Shown here piece by piece: positions 20,072 to 28,257 of a DNA stretch of 64,000 bases. Made by a program: the position numbers and the translations under genes. Numbering within the stretch: position 1 is the stretch's first letter; the number at the start of each line of letters is the position of its first letter. The DNA comes from Pseudochelatococcus lubricantis (GTDB lineage Bacteria; Pseudomonadota; Alphaproteobacteria; Rhizobiales; Beijerinckiaceae), in contig NZ_JAASQI010000009.1 in the NCBI RefSeq assembly GCF_011762225.1, positions 62,001 to 126,000 of the forward strand. Direction: 5' to 3'. The notes below the pieces were generated by a model. It was not told the DNA's origin and searched no databases. It saw only the letters and a list, made by a program, of their open reading frames with translations.

Positions 20072-21400
20072 ATGGCCATATCGGGCAAGGGGCAGGCGGC
20101 GATCGTTGCGGCAGGCGCTGCGGTTCTGGCGGCCGTCCTCGCTGTTTTCGGCCTGCCGCCGGCCAGGACGCCCCCGTCCGGCACGCCGACGCAACCGGCG
20201 CCGCAGCAGACCGCCATTTCCGGCCAGCCCGCCACATCCGGCGAGAAAGCGCCGGCCCCGGCCGGAACTTCCGCCGACGCGCGCGCGCCATCGGATTCGT
20301 CGCAGCCGCTCGCGATCGCCGGGGGGGAGGCGCCAGCTTCTCCGATCCCCGCCGGCCAATCCGCGACCGGCAACTCCGTGATAGGCAACTCCGTGACCGG
20401 CCAGTCACCGGCCACCCAGCCCGTCGCCGCTCCCGGGCAGGAGGCGCTCCGCCAGGTGCCGATGCCGAGTTTCGACGTTGTGCGCGTCGGGCCGGAGGGA
20501 GATTCGGTCGTCGCCGGCCGGGTGACGCCGGGCAGCGCCGTGGAGCTGCTCGTCAACGGGCGCGTGCACGACCGAGCCGAGGCGCAGAACTCCGGCGCTT
20601 TCGCCCTGACACCGCCGCCGCTGCCGCCCGGCGACCACGAACTGACCCTGCGCGAGATCGCCGGCGACGGCAAGGTGACGGAGTCCCGCCAGTCCGTCAC
20701 CGTGGTCATTGCCGGGGATCGGCGCTCGCCGCCGGTGGTGGCGCTGGCGGAGCCGGACAGGCCGACGCTGGTGCTCTCCGGCCCCGGCATCAACGGCGCA
20801 GCCGGCAACGGACAGACCGCGCCGGCGGGCGCGGACGGCAAGCAGGAGGCCGGGCCGCCGCCCTCCGCCGTTTCCGTGACCACGGTGGAGGCGGAAGCCG
20901 GACGGCTCTACGTTTCGGGACAGGCGCCGCCGGGCTCCTCCGTGCGGCTTTACCTGAACGACAGCTATCTTGCCGCCGCGAAAGCCTCGCCCGCCGGGCA
21001 GCTCGCCTTCAGTATCGGCTCCGGCCTCGGCGACGGCGATTATCGCGTGCGCCTGGACGAGGTGGCGCCCGGCAGCGCGACGGTGGTGTCGCGCGCGGAA
21101 GTGCCGTTCGAGATGGACGGGACGCGGCTGGCGGCGCCTGGCGAGGCGCCGGCGCTCACCGGACAGGCGGACGGGGCCGCGGGCGATGCATCGCATGTCG
21201 TGGTGCCGGAGGTGCGCACCACGCGCGTGGAGCGCGGAGACAGCCTGTGGCGCATCAGCCGGCGTGTCTATGGCCAGGGTACGCGCTATACGGTGATCTA
21301 TGGCGCCAACCAGAATCAGATTCGCAATCCGAACCTGATCTATCCGGGGCAGTTGTTCGTCCTGCCGGGCGACCCGGAAAATCCGGTTGTGGTGCAGTGA
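20072..21400 (+). CDS. LysM-domain envelope protein with Ig-like segments
   Basis: A 442-residue protein with an N-terminal signal-anchor (residues 8-28). A long Pro/Ala/Gly/Ser-rich spacer follows to about 125, then one or two beta-rich Ig-like regions (about 128-220 and 268-355), and a C-terminal LysM domain (about 390-435, VERGDSLWRISRRVYGQGTR then NPNLIYPGQ). LysM binds peptidoglycan glycan, so the protein probably sits in the periplasm linking membrane and wall. The spacer includes a small 15-base tandem repeat (20366-20395) giving GNSV twice. Family members are widely distributed in Rhizobiales, without a firm function. It is followed by AMP nucleosidase after 42 bp. Confidence 0.85.
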   Translation: MAISGKGQAAIVAAGAAVLAAVLAVFGLPPARTPPSGTPTQPAPQQTAISGQPATSGEKAPAPAGTSADARAPSDSSQPLAIAGGEAPASPIPAGQSATGNSVIGNSVTGQSPATQPVAAPGQEALRQVPMPSFDVVRVGPEGDSVVAGRVTPGSAVELLVNGRVHDRAEAQNSGAFALTPPPLPPGDHELTLREIAGDGKVTESRQSVTVVIAGDRRSPPVVALAEPDRPTLVLSGPGINGAAGNGQTAPAGADGKQEAGPPPSAVSVTTVEAEAGRLYVSGQAPPGSSVRLYLNDSYLAAAKASPAGQLAFSIGSGLGDGDYRVRLDEVAPGSATVVSRAEVPFEMDGTRLAAPGEAPALTGQADGAAGDASHVVVPEVRTTRVERGDSLWRISRRVYGQGTRYTVIYGANQNQIRNPNLIYPGQLFVLPGDPENPVVVQ

Positions 21401-21442
21401 CCGTTCCGGTCGTGCGGCCATGATTCGCAGAGGAACGCGCGG

Positions 21443-22924
21443 ATGAGCCTCGTCCCCGCCGGCACGGCCGCCGGCTTCGTCGCCTGCGCGAACGCCGGAG
21501 AGGCGGTCGACCAGCTCGTTATCCTGCACGATGCCGCCGTCGCCGCCGAGCGCGAGGCGCTCGACGCCTATGTGACGACGCGCGTCACGCCCGACGCCGA
21601 AACGCGGGCGGCGTTCTGCTATCCGGAATTGCGCGTGGTCTACGAGCCGGACGGGTCGATCCCGGTGAGCGCGCGCGCCTATGCGAAGTTCCAGCGCTCC
21701 GGTATCTACGCGACGACCGTCACCCAGCCAGCGGCGTTCCGCGACTATCTCGTCGACCAGCTCAGCCACCTGATTCAGGATTTTTCGGCGCGGGTGCTGG
21801 TCGGGCGCGGGACGCAGCAAATTCCCTATCCATATGTGATCGCGCGCGGCAACGAACTCGGCGCGGGCAGCACGGTGGCGGAACTGGCCCGCCATTTTCC
21901 GGTGCCCAACCTCATCGAGGTGGGCGACGAAGTGGCGGACGGGCTGTGGCGCTACGAGGCGGGGCGCCCGCTGCCGCTGTCGCTTTTCGATGCCGCGCGG
22001 GTCGACTTTTCGCTGCGCCGTCTGGTGCACTACACCGGCACGGACTGGCGGCACGTGCAGCCGTGGATCCTGCTGACGAACTACCACCGTTATGTGGACC
22101 AGTTCATCCGCATCGGTCTCACCTATCTGCGGGAAGGCGGGCGCTACACGCGGCTCGTGTTGCCCGGCAACACGGTGATCGAGCGTGGCACGCCGGAGGA
22201 CGAGGCCGTCGCACTCGCGGCCGGCGTCGCCTGGCATCGCTTCCAGATGCCGGCCTATCATCTCGTGGCGGAGGACGGCCACGGCGTCACGCTTGTCAAC
22301 ATCGGCGTGGGGCCGGCGAATGCCAAGAACATCACGGACCATCTCGCCGTGCTACGCCCGCATTGCTGGCTGATGATCGGCCATTGCGGGGGCCTGCGCC
22401 AGTCGCAGTCCATCGGCGACTATGTGCTGGCGCATGCCTATCTGCGGCAGGACAACATCCTCGACCGGGCGATTCCGCCGGAAATCCCGATCCCGGCGCT
22501 GGCCGAGGTGCAGGTGGCGCTGCAGGAGGCGGCCGCGAGCGTCACCGGCGAGCGCGGCGAGACATTGAAGAGGCGCCTGCGCACCGGCACCGTCGTGACC
22601 TATGACGACCGCAACTGGGAGTTGCGCTGGTCGCAGGAGCGGCGGCTGATCAACCTCTCGCGCGCCATCGCCGTGGATATGGAAAGCGGCACCATCGCCG
22701 CGCAGGGCTTTCGGCTGCGTGTGCCCTACGGCACGCTGCTCTGCGTTTCCGACAAGCCGCTGCACGGCGAGATCAAGCTGCCAGGGGCGGCGAACGCCTT
22801 CTACGAGCGGTCCGTGGAGCAGCACCTGCGCATCGGCCTCGCCGCGCTCGACCTGCTGCGCAGCCAGCTGCATTCCCTGCACTCGCGCAAGCTGCGCAGC
22901 TTCGACGAGCCGCCGTTCAGGTAA
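21443..22924 (+). CDS. amn: AMP nucleosidase
   Basis: Hydrolyses AMP to adenine and ribose 5-phosphate, adjusting the adenylate pool. It has the family's normal length at 493 residues. The N-terminal regulatory domain (about 1-180) includes SVSARAYAKFQRSGIYATTVT-like sequence around residue 75. The C-terminal phosphorylase/nucleosidase domain (about 240-480) shows VNIGVGPANAKNITDHLAVLRP, MIGHCGGLR and AVDMESGTIAAQGFR with the catalytic Asp region. The start at 21443 is preceded by AGAGGAACGCG. It is possibly coexpressed with the upstream LysM gene and convergent with the amidase gene. Confidence 0.95.
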   Translation: MSLVPAGTAAGFVACANAGEAVDQLVILHDAAVAAEREALDAYVTTRVTPDAETRAAFCYPELRVVYEPDGSIPVSARAYAKFQRSGIYATTVTQPAAFRDYLVDQLSHLIQDFSARVLVGRGTQQIPYPYVIARGNELGAGSTVAELARHFPVPNLIEVGDEVADGLWRYEAGRPLPLSLFDAARVDFSLRRLVHYTGTDWRHVQPWILLTNYHRYVDQFIRIGLTYLREGGRYTRLVLPGNTVIERGTPEDEAVALAAGVAWHRFQMPAYHLVAEDGHGVTLVNIGVGPANAKNITDHLAVLRPHCWLMIGHCGGLRQSQSIGDYVLAHAYLRQDNILDRAIPPEIPIPALAEVQVALQEAAASVTGERGETLKRRLRTGTVVTYDDRNWELRWSQERRLINLSRAIAVDMESGTIAAQGFRLRVPYGTLLCVSDKPLHGEIKLPGAANAFYERSVEQHLRIGLAALDLLRSQLHSLHSRKLRSFDEPPFR

Positions 22925-22933
22925 TATCGATTC

Positions 22934-23749
22934 TCACGGCCGCGCGGCGATCAGGTCGCGCAGGGTGGTGATGGTGGAGGCGTCCGCGATGCCGTCGACG
23001 CGCTCGGGCCGGAAATGGCGCTGGAAGGCGCGCACCGCCGCTTCCGTGGCGATGCCGTAGTGGCCATCGATGTCGAGGCCGTAGCCATACAGCGCCAGCA
23101 TTGCCTGCAGCGCCTCGACCGGCTGGCCGCGCTCGCCCGGTGAGAGAAAACGCCCGCCGCGCAGCGGCGCCGGCGGCACCCAGTGGCCGACGCCCGCCTT
23201 CGCCAGTTCCTGCCACGGGAAGGCTTCGCCCGGGTCGCGCTTGCGCAGCGGCGCGACGTCGGAATGGGCGAGCACCCGGTCGGCGCGGATGCCCCAGCGA
23301 GCGACGATGTCGCGCGCAAGCGCGATCACCGCCTCGATCTGCGTGGGCGGATAGGGCGGCATCGCTTCCGGCTGCGCCGGTTCGCGGTAATGGCCGGGGT
23401 GGGCGATCTCGATGCCGATGGAGGCGGAATTGATGTCGCGCTCCTCGCCCCACACGGCCGCCCCCGCGTGCCACGCCCGCCGCGCCTCCGGCACGAGCTG
23501 CAGGATGTGCCCGTTCTCGAACACGAAGTAATGCGCGGATACCTCCGACGTCGCGTCGCAAAGCCGGTTGAGCGCCTGCCCGGAATCGCTCATGTCCGTG
23601 TAGTGCAGCAGCAGGATGTCCGGCCGGCGCGCCGCGCCTTCCACGCCGGCCTTCGCGGCGCGCGCGCCGTGGTTGGGAGACGGGAACACCTTCGACGCGA
23701 CGGGACTGTCGGGTGTGGGGCGGGCCATGGGGCCGGGGCTGGATGTCAT
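22934..23749 (-). CDS. N-acetylmuramoyl-L-alanine amidase with peptidoglycan-binding domain
   Basis: A zinc amidase (Amidase_2, AmpD/AmiD type) that cuts the bond between muramic acid and the peptide stem. In the 271-residue protein the first zinc His is in LLLHYTDM (about 48), with Glu in IGIEIAHPGH (near 117) and the later His/Asp pair in VLAHSDVAPLRKRDPGE (about 160-173). A C-terminal peptidoglycan-binding domain covers about 205-268 (ALQAMLALYGYGLDIDGHYG). No clear signal peptide is present, so it may be cytoplasmic in muropeptide recycling or exported by an atypical leader. It may also start at the in-frame Met at residue 8. Confidence 0.92.
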   Translation of the reverse strand: MTSSPGPMARPTPDSPVASKVFPSPNHGARAAKAGVEGAARRPDILLLHYTDMSDSGQALNRLCDATSEVSAHYFVFENGHILQLVPEARRAWHAGAAVWGEERDINSASIGIEIAHPGHYREPAQPEAMPPYPPTQIEAVIALARDIVARWGIRADRVLAHSDVAPLRKRDPGEAFPWQELAKAGVGHWVPPAPLRGGRFLSPGERGQPVEALQAMLALYGYGLDIDGHYGIATEAAVRAFQRHFRPERVDGIADASTITTLRDLIAARP

Positions 23750-23839
23750 GTCGGGCGGGCCGTGAACGGTGAGAGCGTCAATGGCAGACTTCTATATCCG
23801 CTTCGCCTCATGCCCGCAAACCGCCGCGCGGAACTGTTC

Positions 23840-24073
23840 CTACCTTCTGGGTGCCGTGGCGTGGCCGATGATCGCGCCGCCCGCCGCGCCGATGGCGCCG
23901 CCGGCGAGCGCACCGCCCGCGCGGCCCGTCGCCGCACCGCCGACGACCGCGCCGGTGGCGCCGCCGATCAACGCCCCCTCCACCGTGCGCTGACGGGGAT
24001 TCGAGCTGCAGGCACCGAGCGAGAGCGCCAGCGCCCCCACAGCGACCAGACCGACGAGCCGTGACGTGACCAT
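23840..24073 (-). CDS. Glycine-zipper (YMGG-type) lipoprotein
   Basis: A 77-residue protein with a lipoprotein signal peptide and lipobox SLGAC (Cys22). The mature part is almost entirely a Gly/Ala zipper (ALIGGATGAVVGGAATGRAG and a second similar stretch), followed by a basic tail. Such proteins insert in or associate with membranes through glycine-packed helices. The GGAGG five bases before the ATG supports the start. It is divergent from the transglycosylase gene across an AT-rich region. The exact role is unknown. Confidence 0.82.
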   Translation of the reverse strand: MVTSRLVGLVAVGALALSLGACSSNPRQRTVEGALIGGATGAVVGGAATGRAGGALAGGAIGAAGGAIIGHATAPRR

Positions 24074-24638
24074 GATGACCTCCGAATGCTTGCAAAAACC
24101 TCGCCCGCGGGAAAACCGCCACGGGCACGAGCGGAAAATGCAGCCTTTTTATAGCTTATTTGCACACGGGAAGGCACGACATGCGGCCCGTCAATTTTTT
24201 GCCGCATCACGAAAACTTTATATCTGCGGAAATGAAAAGAAAAGAATGGATAATGGAATGTAAATTTTATGTAAAATGATTAACTTTTATAAATCTTAAT
24301 ATATAAATTTACATGATTTATTATTGTGCCAGAAGATCGCCGCATTTGCCCGCTGAATGTACGTCTGTTCGTGGCCGGGGGGCATGCGGAGACTGGTGTC
24401 ATGTCTGTCATGAACTTGTACCCATCCGGATAAGCTGATCCGGTGCGCTGATGTTCTGGCCGCGCACCGGGCCGTGCCCGATCGGGGGCGGCATCTTCCG
24501 CAGTTGTTGTGTCATGTCCGGACGGAGCGTGTCTGCGCTCCGAAGGCTTTCTGTCGGCCTGCCGCTGGCTGGATCGTCAAGCCGTCCCGCCATCGGGGCG
24601 CGGGCGTATCAGCGTCGGGTCGGCCAAGGAGCATTGGA
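24074..24638. promoter_or_regulatory. 565-bp divergent intergenic region with AT-rich island
   Basis: No convincing gene. From about 24150 to 24345 the DNA is strikingly AT-rich in contrast to its surroundings. ATGTAAATTT (24258-24267) and AAATTTACAT (24305-24314) form a perfect 10-bp inverted repeat 37 bases apart. Such AT-rich, TpA-rich tracts between divergent genes are the kind of site bound by H-NS-like or MucR/Ros-type regulators in alphaproteobacteria. No protein is identified here. Confidence 0.45.
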
Positions 24639-25478
24639 TTGAATAGAGTACAGATGTTCGCGCTGGCCGGCGTATTGGCCGGCGCTTTGGGCGCGGTTCC
24701 CGCGTATGCATCGGATAACGCAGGTGTTTATGAGTTCCTGGCCGCCGAGAAGGCCAGGGCCCTTGCTGCGGCGGCGACAGTCGCGCCGGGCAAGGCTCCC
24801 GCCGGAAAGCGCGCCGCCGTTGCGGACGCAGGCGGAACGGACAGGGCCTCCCGCAGCAGGCCTTCCCTTGATAAACCTTCCATCGAGAGGCGCTCATCCG
24901 GAAAATTCCGTGCCGACAAGGCGTCGCGCGGCAAGGCACCGCGCGGCAAGCGGGCGATCGTTGCGCCGCCGGCGCTTGCGGCCGTTGAGCCAGAGCGGGT
25001 TTCCCGCACTCTCACGGGGGGGCAGCCGCTCGGCTATCATCAGCCGGCGCGTGAGCGCTACCGGGCGCTGATCGCCAAGCACGCTGCCGCCAACGGTGTG
25101 CCCTTCGCGCTGGGCGACGCTGTGGTGCGGGTGGAGAGCCGCTATCAGCCGCGCGTCAGCAACGGCGGCGCCGTCGGGCTGATGCAGATCAAGCCGGCGA
25201 CGGCGCGCGGAATGGGCTATCGCGGTGGTGCCGGCGGGCTGATGGAGCCCGAGACCAATCTCATGTATGGCATGAAATATCTGGGCCAGGCCTATCGGCT
25301 CGCGGGCGGCGACACCTGCGGCACGGTGATGCGCTACCAGAGCGGGCACTACGCCCGACGCATCAACCGCGCCAATCTCGCCTACTGCGCCAAGGTGCGC
25401 ACCATCGCCGCCAGTCTGGCGCGCGAGAAGGTGGCACAGGCGGGGACCGGAAACACCGGTACGGTCGTCGTCGACTGA
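24639..25478 (+). CDS. Lytic transglycosylase (SLT domain)
   Basis: A 279-residue exported enzyme that cleaves peptidoglycan glycan strands to 1,6-anhydro products. A signal peptide of about 24 residues (to VPAYA) leads into a basic Lys/Arg/Ser/Ala-rich spacer (about 40-125). A compact SLT domain follows (about 138-260) with the catalytic Glu166 in VVRVESRY, then GGAVGLMQIKPATARGMGY and YQSGHYARR. I chose a TTG start at 24639 because AAGGAG (24626-24631) lies 7 bases before it; the first in-frame ATG (24654) would be 22 bases away. It lies just upstream of the RNase P RNA gene. Confidence 0.88.
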   Translation: MNRVQMFALAGVLAGALGAVPAYASDNAGVYEFLAAEKARALAAAATVAPGKAPAGKRAAVADAGGTDRASRSRPSLDKPSIERRSSGKFRADKASRGKAPRGKRAIVAPPALAAVEPERVSRTLTGGQPLGYHQPARERYRALIAKHAAANGVPFALGDAVVRVESRYQPRVSNGGAVGLMQIKPATARGMGYRGGAGGLMEPETNLMYGMKYLGQAYRLAGGDTCGTVMRYQSGHYARRINRANLAYCAKVRTIAASLAREKVAQAGTGNTGTVVVD

Positions 25479-25498
25479 AGGCGGCTACAGACTTGCAC

Positions 25499-25527
25499 TT
25501 GACCGCGCGTGCGCATGACCTTATCTC
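25499..25527 (+). promoter_or_regulatory. Probable sigma-70 promoter of rnpB
   Basis: TTGACC (25499-25504) and TATCTC (25522-25527) are separated by 17 bases and lie about 7 bases before the inferred 5' end of RNase P RNA. Position and spacing fit the housekeeping sigma factor. Confidence 0.6.
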
Positions 25528-25533
25528 GCATTA

Positions 25534-25927
<394 letters not shown>

Positions 25928-25930
25928 CAA

Positions 25931-25970
25931 GGCTGCGGATGCCGCGAGGCATCCGCAGCCTTATTTTTTC
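25931..25970 (+). terminator. Rho-independent terminator of rnpB
   Basis: GGCTGCGGATGCC and GGCATCCGCAGCC form a perfect 13-bp stem with a GCGA loop, followed by TTATTTTTTC. It starts three bases after the RNase P RNA. Confidence 0.92.
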
Positions 25971-26302
25971 GGCCGGACGTTTTTCTTTTTCATGGGATAG
26001 CGCGAATTTTTTCCGGAATGCGCGAAATCCGTGCCGATTCAACGGTTCATTAACCCTAACGCGGTTGTGATGGGGGTGGAAATCCCGGCCGCGGTGGCCG
26101 TGATTCCATTGACGACCATGGCATCCCATGATATCCCAAATCATCCCGTTCGCGATCGGCCGGACGCGGTTTGCCCATCGGGCGAATTGCCTTGCCGGCC
26201 AGCGCTTTCGCCCGGTGTTGCGGGCGCGCGTCGCGGTCGTGACGGCGGCCTTGTTGGTGAGGGCGGCGGATAACGCCGCGATCGGGCTGCGGCTCTGCGG
26301 AT
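25971..26302. other. Leader region of the dcw cluster
   Basis: No gene is credible in these 332 bases. It contains a sigma-70-like promoter and the MraZ-type repeat array at 26109-26148, and then about 150 bases of untranslated leader. A TTAACC half-site of the kind bound by CtrA lies at about 26051, without its partner half. Confidence 0.5.
26109..26148 (+). promoter_or_regulatory. dcw promoter overlapped by candidate MraZ operator
   Basis: Four pentamers recur with an exact 10-base period: GACCA (26114-26118), TCCCA (26124-26128), TCCCA (26134-26138) and TCCCG (26144-26148). On the other strand they read TGGGN separated by 5-base spacers, the arrangement reported for the E. coli MraZ operator. 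A promoter-like pair overlaps them: TTGACG (26109-26114) and TATCCC (26132-26137) with 17-base spacing. MraZ is the first protein of the cluster, so autoregulation is likely. Confidence 0.6.
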
Positions 26303-26797
26303 ATGGGCTTCATGGATCGGTTCGTATCCAACTTCACCAACCGGCTGGACGCCAAGGGGCGGGTGTCGATCCCCGCGTCGTTCCGGGCGGTGCTGGCGCG
26401 GGACGGTTTCGAGGGGCTTTACGTGCATCCGGCTCTGGACAGCCCGGCGCTCGACGCCGGGGGCAACCTTCTGTTGCGGGAGATCGATGGGCTGCTGTCG
26501 ACGCTTCCGCCCTATTCGGACGAGCGCGACCATCTGTCGACGGCGCTGCTCGGCACGAGCGAGATTCTCAAGGTGGACCCGGAAGGGCGCATCATCCTGA
26601 CGGAAGGGCTGCGCGAGCATGCGGGCCTGACGCAGGCGGTGACCTTCGTGGGGCACGGGTACAAGTTCCAGATGTGGGAGCCGGAGCGCTTCCGCGCGCA
26701 CCTCGACGCGGCGCGGGAGAAGGTGCGGGCGTTGAAGAAGGCGCTCGGCGGACAATCCGGCGTGCCAGCCGCGGTTTCGGGAGCGCGGGAACGATGA
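26303..26797 (+). CDS. mraZ: Transcriptional regulator MraZ
   Basis: DNA-binding protein with two SpoVT/AbrB-like halves that represses the dcw cluster in enterobacteria. It has 164 residues. The first half carries [19 protein letters not shown] (about 10-28), the conserved DxKGRVxxP signature. The second carries [22 protein letters not shown] (about 86-107), the matching repeat. A basic C-terminal tail of about 20 residues is longer than in E. coli MraZ. Its stop overlaps the rsmH start (ATGA). An in-frame ATG at 26312 is an alternative start; neither has a strong ribosome-binding site. Confidence 0.95.
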   Translation: MGFMDRFVSNFTNRLDAKGRVSIPASFRAVLARDGFEGLYVHPALDSPALDAGGNLLLREIDGLLSTLPPYSDERDHLSTALLGTSEILKVDPEGRIILTEGLREHAGLTQAVTFVGHGYKFQMWEPERFRAHLDAAREKVRALKKALGGQSGVPAAVSGARER

Positions 26798-27834
26798 CGG
26801 GTCGCGACGACGGCCCGGCCGGCGTCGCAGGCGGACCGGCCCGTCACGTTCCCGTGCTTCTGGGGGAGGTGCTCGCAGCGCTCGCCCCGCGCGACGGCGG
26901 CCTCTACCTCGACGGCACTTTCGGCGCGGGCGGCTATACGTCCGCCATCCTCGCCGTTCCCGGCGCGCGGGTCATCGCGCTCGACCGCGATCCCGACGCG
27001 ATCGCCGCAGGTGCGCCGCTCGTCGCGGCGGCGGGCGGGCGGCTCGCGCTGGTGGAAACGGTCTTCGGCGCCATGGAGGCGGCGGCGCGCGGGCAGGGCG
27101 CGGATCGCCTCGACGGCGTTGTGCTCGATATCGGCGTGTCCTCCATGCAGATCGACGAGGGCGAGCGCGGCTTCTCGCTGCGCTTCGACGGCCCGCTCGA
27201 CATGCGCATGGCGCAGGCGGGCGAGAGCGCGGCCGAGGTGGTCAATACGGCGGATGAGGCGCTGCTTGCCGATATCATCTACAATTTCGGCGAGGAGCGG
27301 CGCGCGCGCGCCGTGGCGCGGGCCATCGTGGAGCGGCGGGCGGCGGCGCCCATCGCGACGACGAAGGAACTCGCCGATCTCGTCGCATCCGTCGTCTGGG
27401 CCGAGCCGCACGGGCCGCATCCGGCGACCCGCACGTTCCAGGCGTTGCGCATCTATGTCAACGACGAACTCGGCGAACTCGCGCGGGCGCTGCATGCCGC
27501 CGAGCGCCTGCTGCGGCCGGGCGGAAGGCTGGCCGTGGTGACCTTTCATTCACTGGAAGATCGTATCGTCAAGCAGTTCCTGGCCCGCCGCGCGGGCCGC
27601 GCCGGCGGCGGCTCGCGCCATCTGCCCGAGGAAGCGGGCGAGGCGCCGACCTTCCGGCTCGTCACCCGCGGCGCGGTGGCGCCGTCCGAGGCTGAATGCC
27701 GCGCCAACCCGCGCGCGCGTTCGGCCAAGCTGCGGGCGGCCGAGCGCACCGACGCGCCGGCACGGGAAGAGGATGAATCGGTGATGTCGCTGGCTACGTT
27801 GCCGGAGCGGCGTTTTCGCAAGAGGGGGCGGTGA
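26794..27834 (+). CDS. rsmH: 16S rRNA (cytosine(1402)-N(4))-methyltransferase
   Basis: Methylates N4 of C1402 in the decoding centre of 16S rRNA with S-adenosylmethionine (also called MraW). The 346-residue protein starts [10 protein letters not shown]. It shows [15 protein letters not shown] (about 18-32), the SAM loop [10 protein letters not shown], the ALDRDPDAI motif, [13 protein letters not shown], and GPLDMRM. The C-terminal [13 protein letters not shown] is diagnostic. The open frame continues upstream through mraZ; the start at 26794 matches the family and overlaps the mraZ stop. Confidence 0.97.
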   Translation: MTGRDDGPAGVAGGPARHVPVLLGEVLAALAPRDGGLYLDGTFGAGGYTSAILAVPGARVIALDRDPDAIAAGAPLVAAAGGRLALVETVFGAMEAAARGQGADRLDGVVLDIGVSSMQIDEGERGFSLRFDGPLDMRMAQAGESAAEVVNTADEALLADIIYNFGEERRARAVARAIVERRAAAPIATTKELADLVASVVWAEPHGPHPATRTFQALRIYVNDELGELARALHAAERLLRPGGRLAVVTFHSLEDRIVKQFLARRAGRAGGGSRHLPEEAGEAPTFRLVTRGAVAPSEAECRANPRARSAKLRAAERTDAPAREEDESVMSLATLPERRFRKRGR

Positions 27835-28223
27835 TGCTGGTACGTCTGCTGCACGTCCTGGCGGTGTTGGCGCTGATCGGCTCGGCCGGCTACGCCTATT
27901 CGATCAAGTACGAATCGATTTTCTATGCCGAGAAGCTGTCCAAGCTGAAGGCGCAAATCCAGCGCGAGAAGGATGCCATCGCCGCCTCCCGCGCCGACTG
28001 GCAGTTTCATGTGCGTCCCGACCGCCTGACCGTGCTCGCGGGCAAGTATCTCGACACGCAGCCGCTCCAGATCGGGCAGATCGTGCGTTTCGCGGATATC
28101 CCGGAGCGCCGGGCGAAAGTGGACGAGATCGGCAAGAAGCTTGAGTCGCTGGGACTGTCGATGTCCACCAGCACGCCCTCCGGCCCGCAGGGCGGGCGGG
28201 CGGGCTCGACGGCGACCCCGTGA
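27834..28223 (+). CDS. ftsL: Cell division protein FtsL-like
   Basis: Small bitopic divisome protein. It has 129 residues: a short cytoplasmic start, one membrane helix (about 3-22) and a periplasmic coiled-coil stretch (IFYAEKLSKLKAQIQREKD region, about 31-60). A segment RPDRLTVLAGKYLDTQPL, typical of alphaproteobacterial FtsL, follows. The name rests on position between rsmH and ftsI and on this topology, because FtsL sequences diverge fast. The ATG at 27834 shares one base with the rsmH stop; a GTG at 27831 is the alternative. FtsL works with FtsB and FtsQ to activate FtsW/FtsI. Confidence 0.88.
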   Translation: MLVRLLHVLAVLALIGSAGYAYSIKYESIFYAEKLSKLKAQIQREKDAIAASRADWQFHVRPDRLTVLAGKYLDTQPLQIGQIVRFADIPERRAKVDEIGKKLESLGLSMSTSTPSGPQGGRAGSTATP

Positions 28224-28257
28224 GGCCCGACATGGAACGGATCGACGAGAGGGTGTC

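Noticed and set aside
24066-24263. A 65-codon plus-strand frame upstream of the transglycosylase
   Set aside because: It runs into the AT-rich regulatory tract, lacks a ribosome-binding site and resembles no protein.
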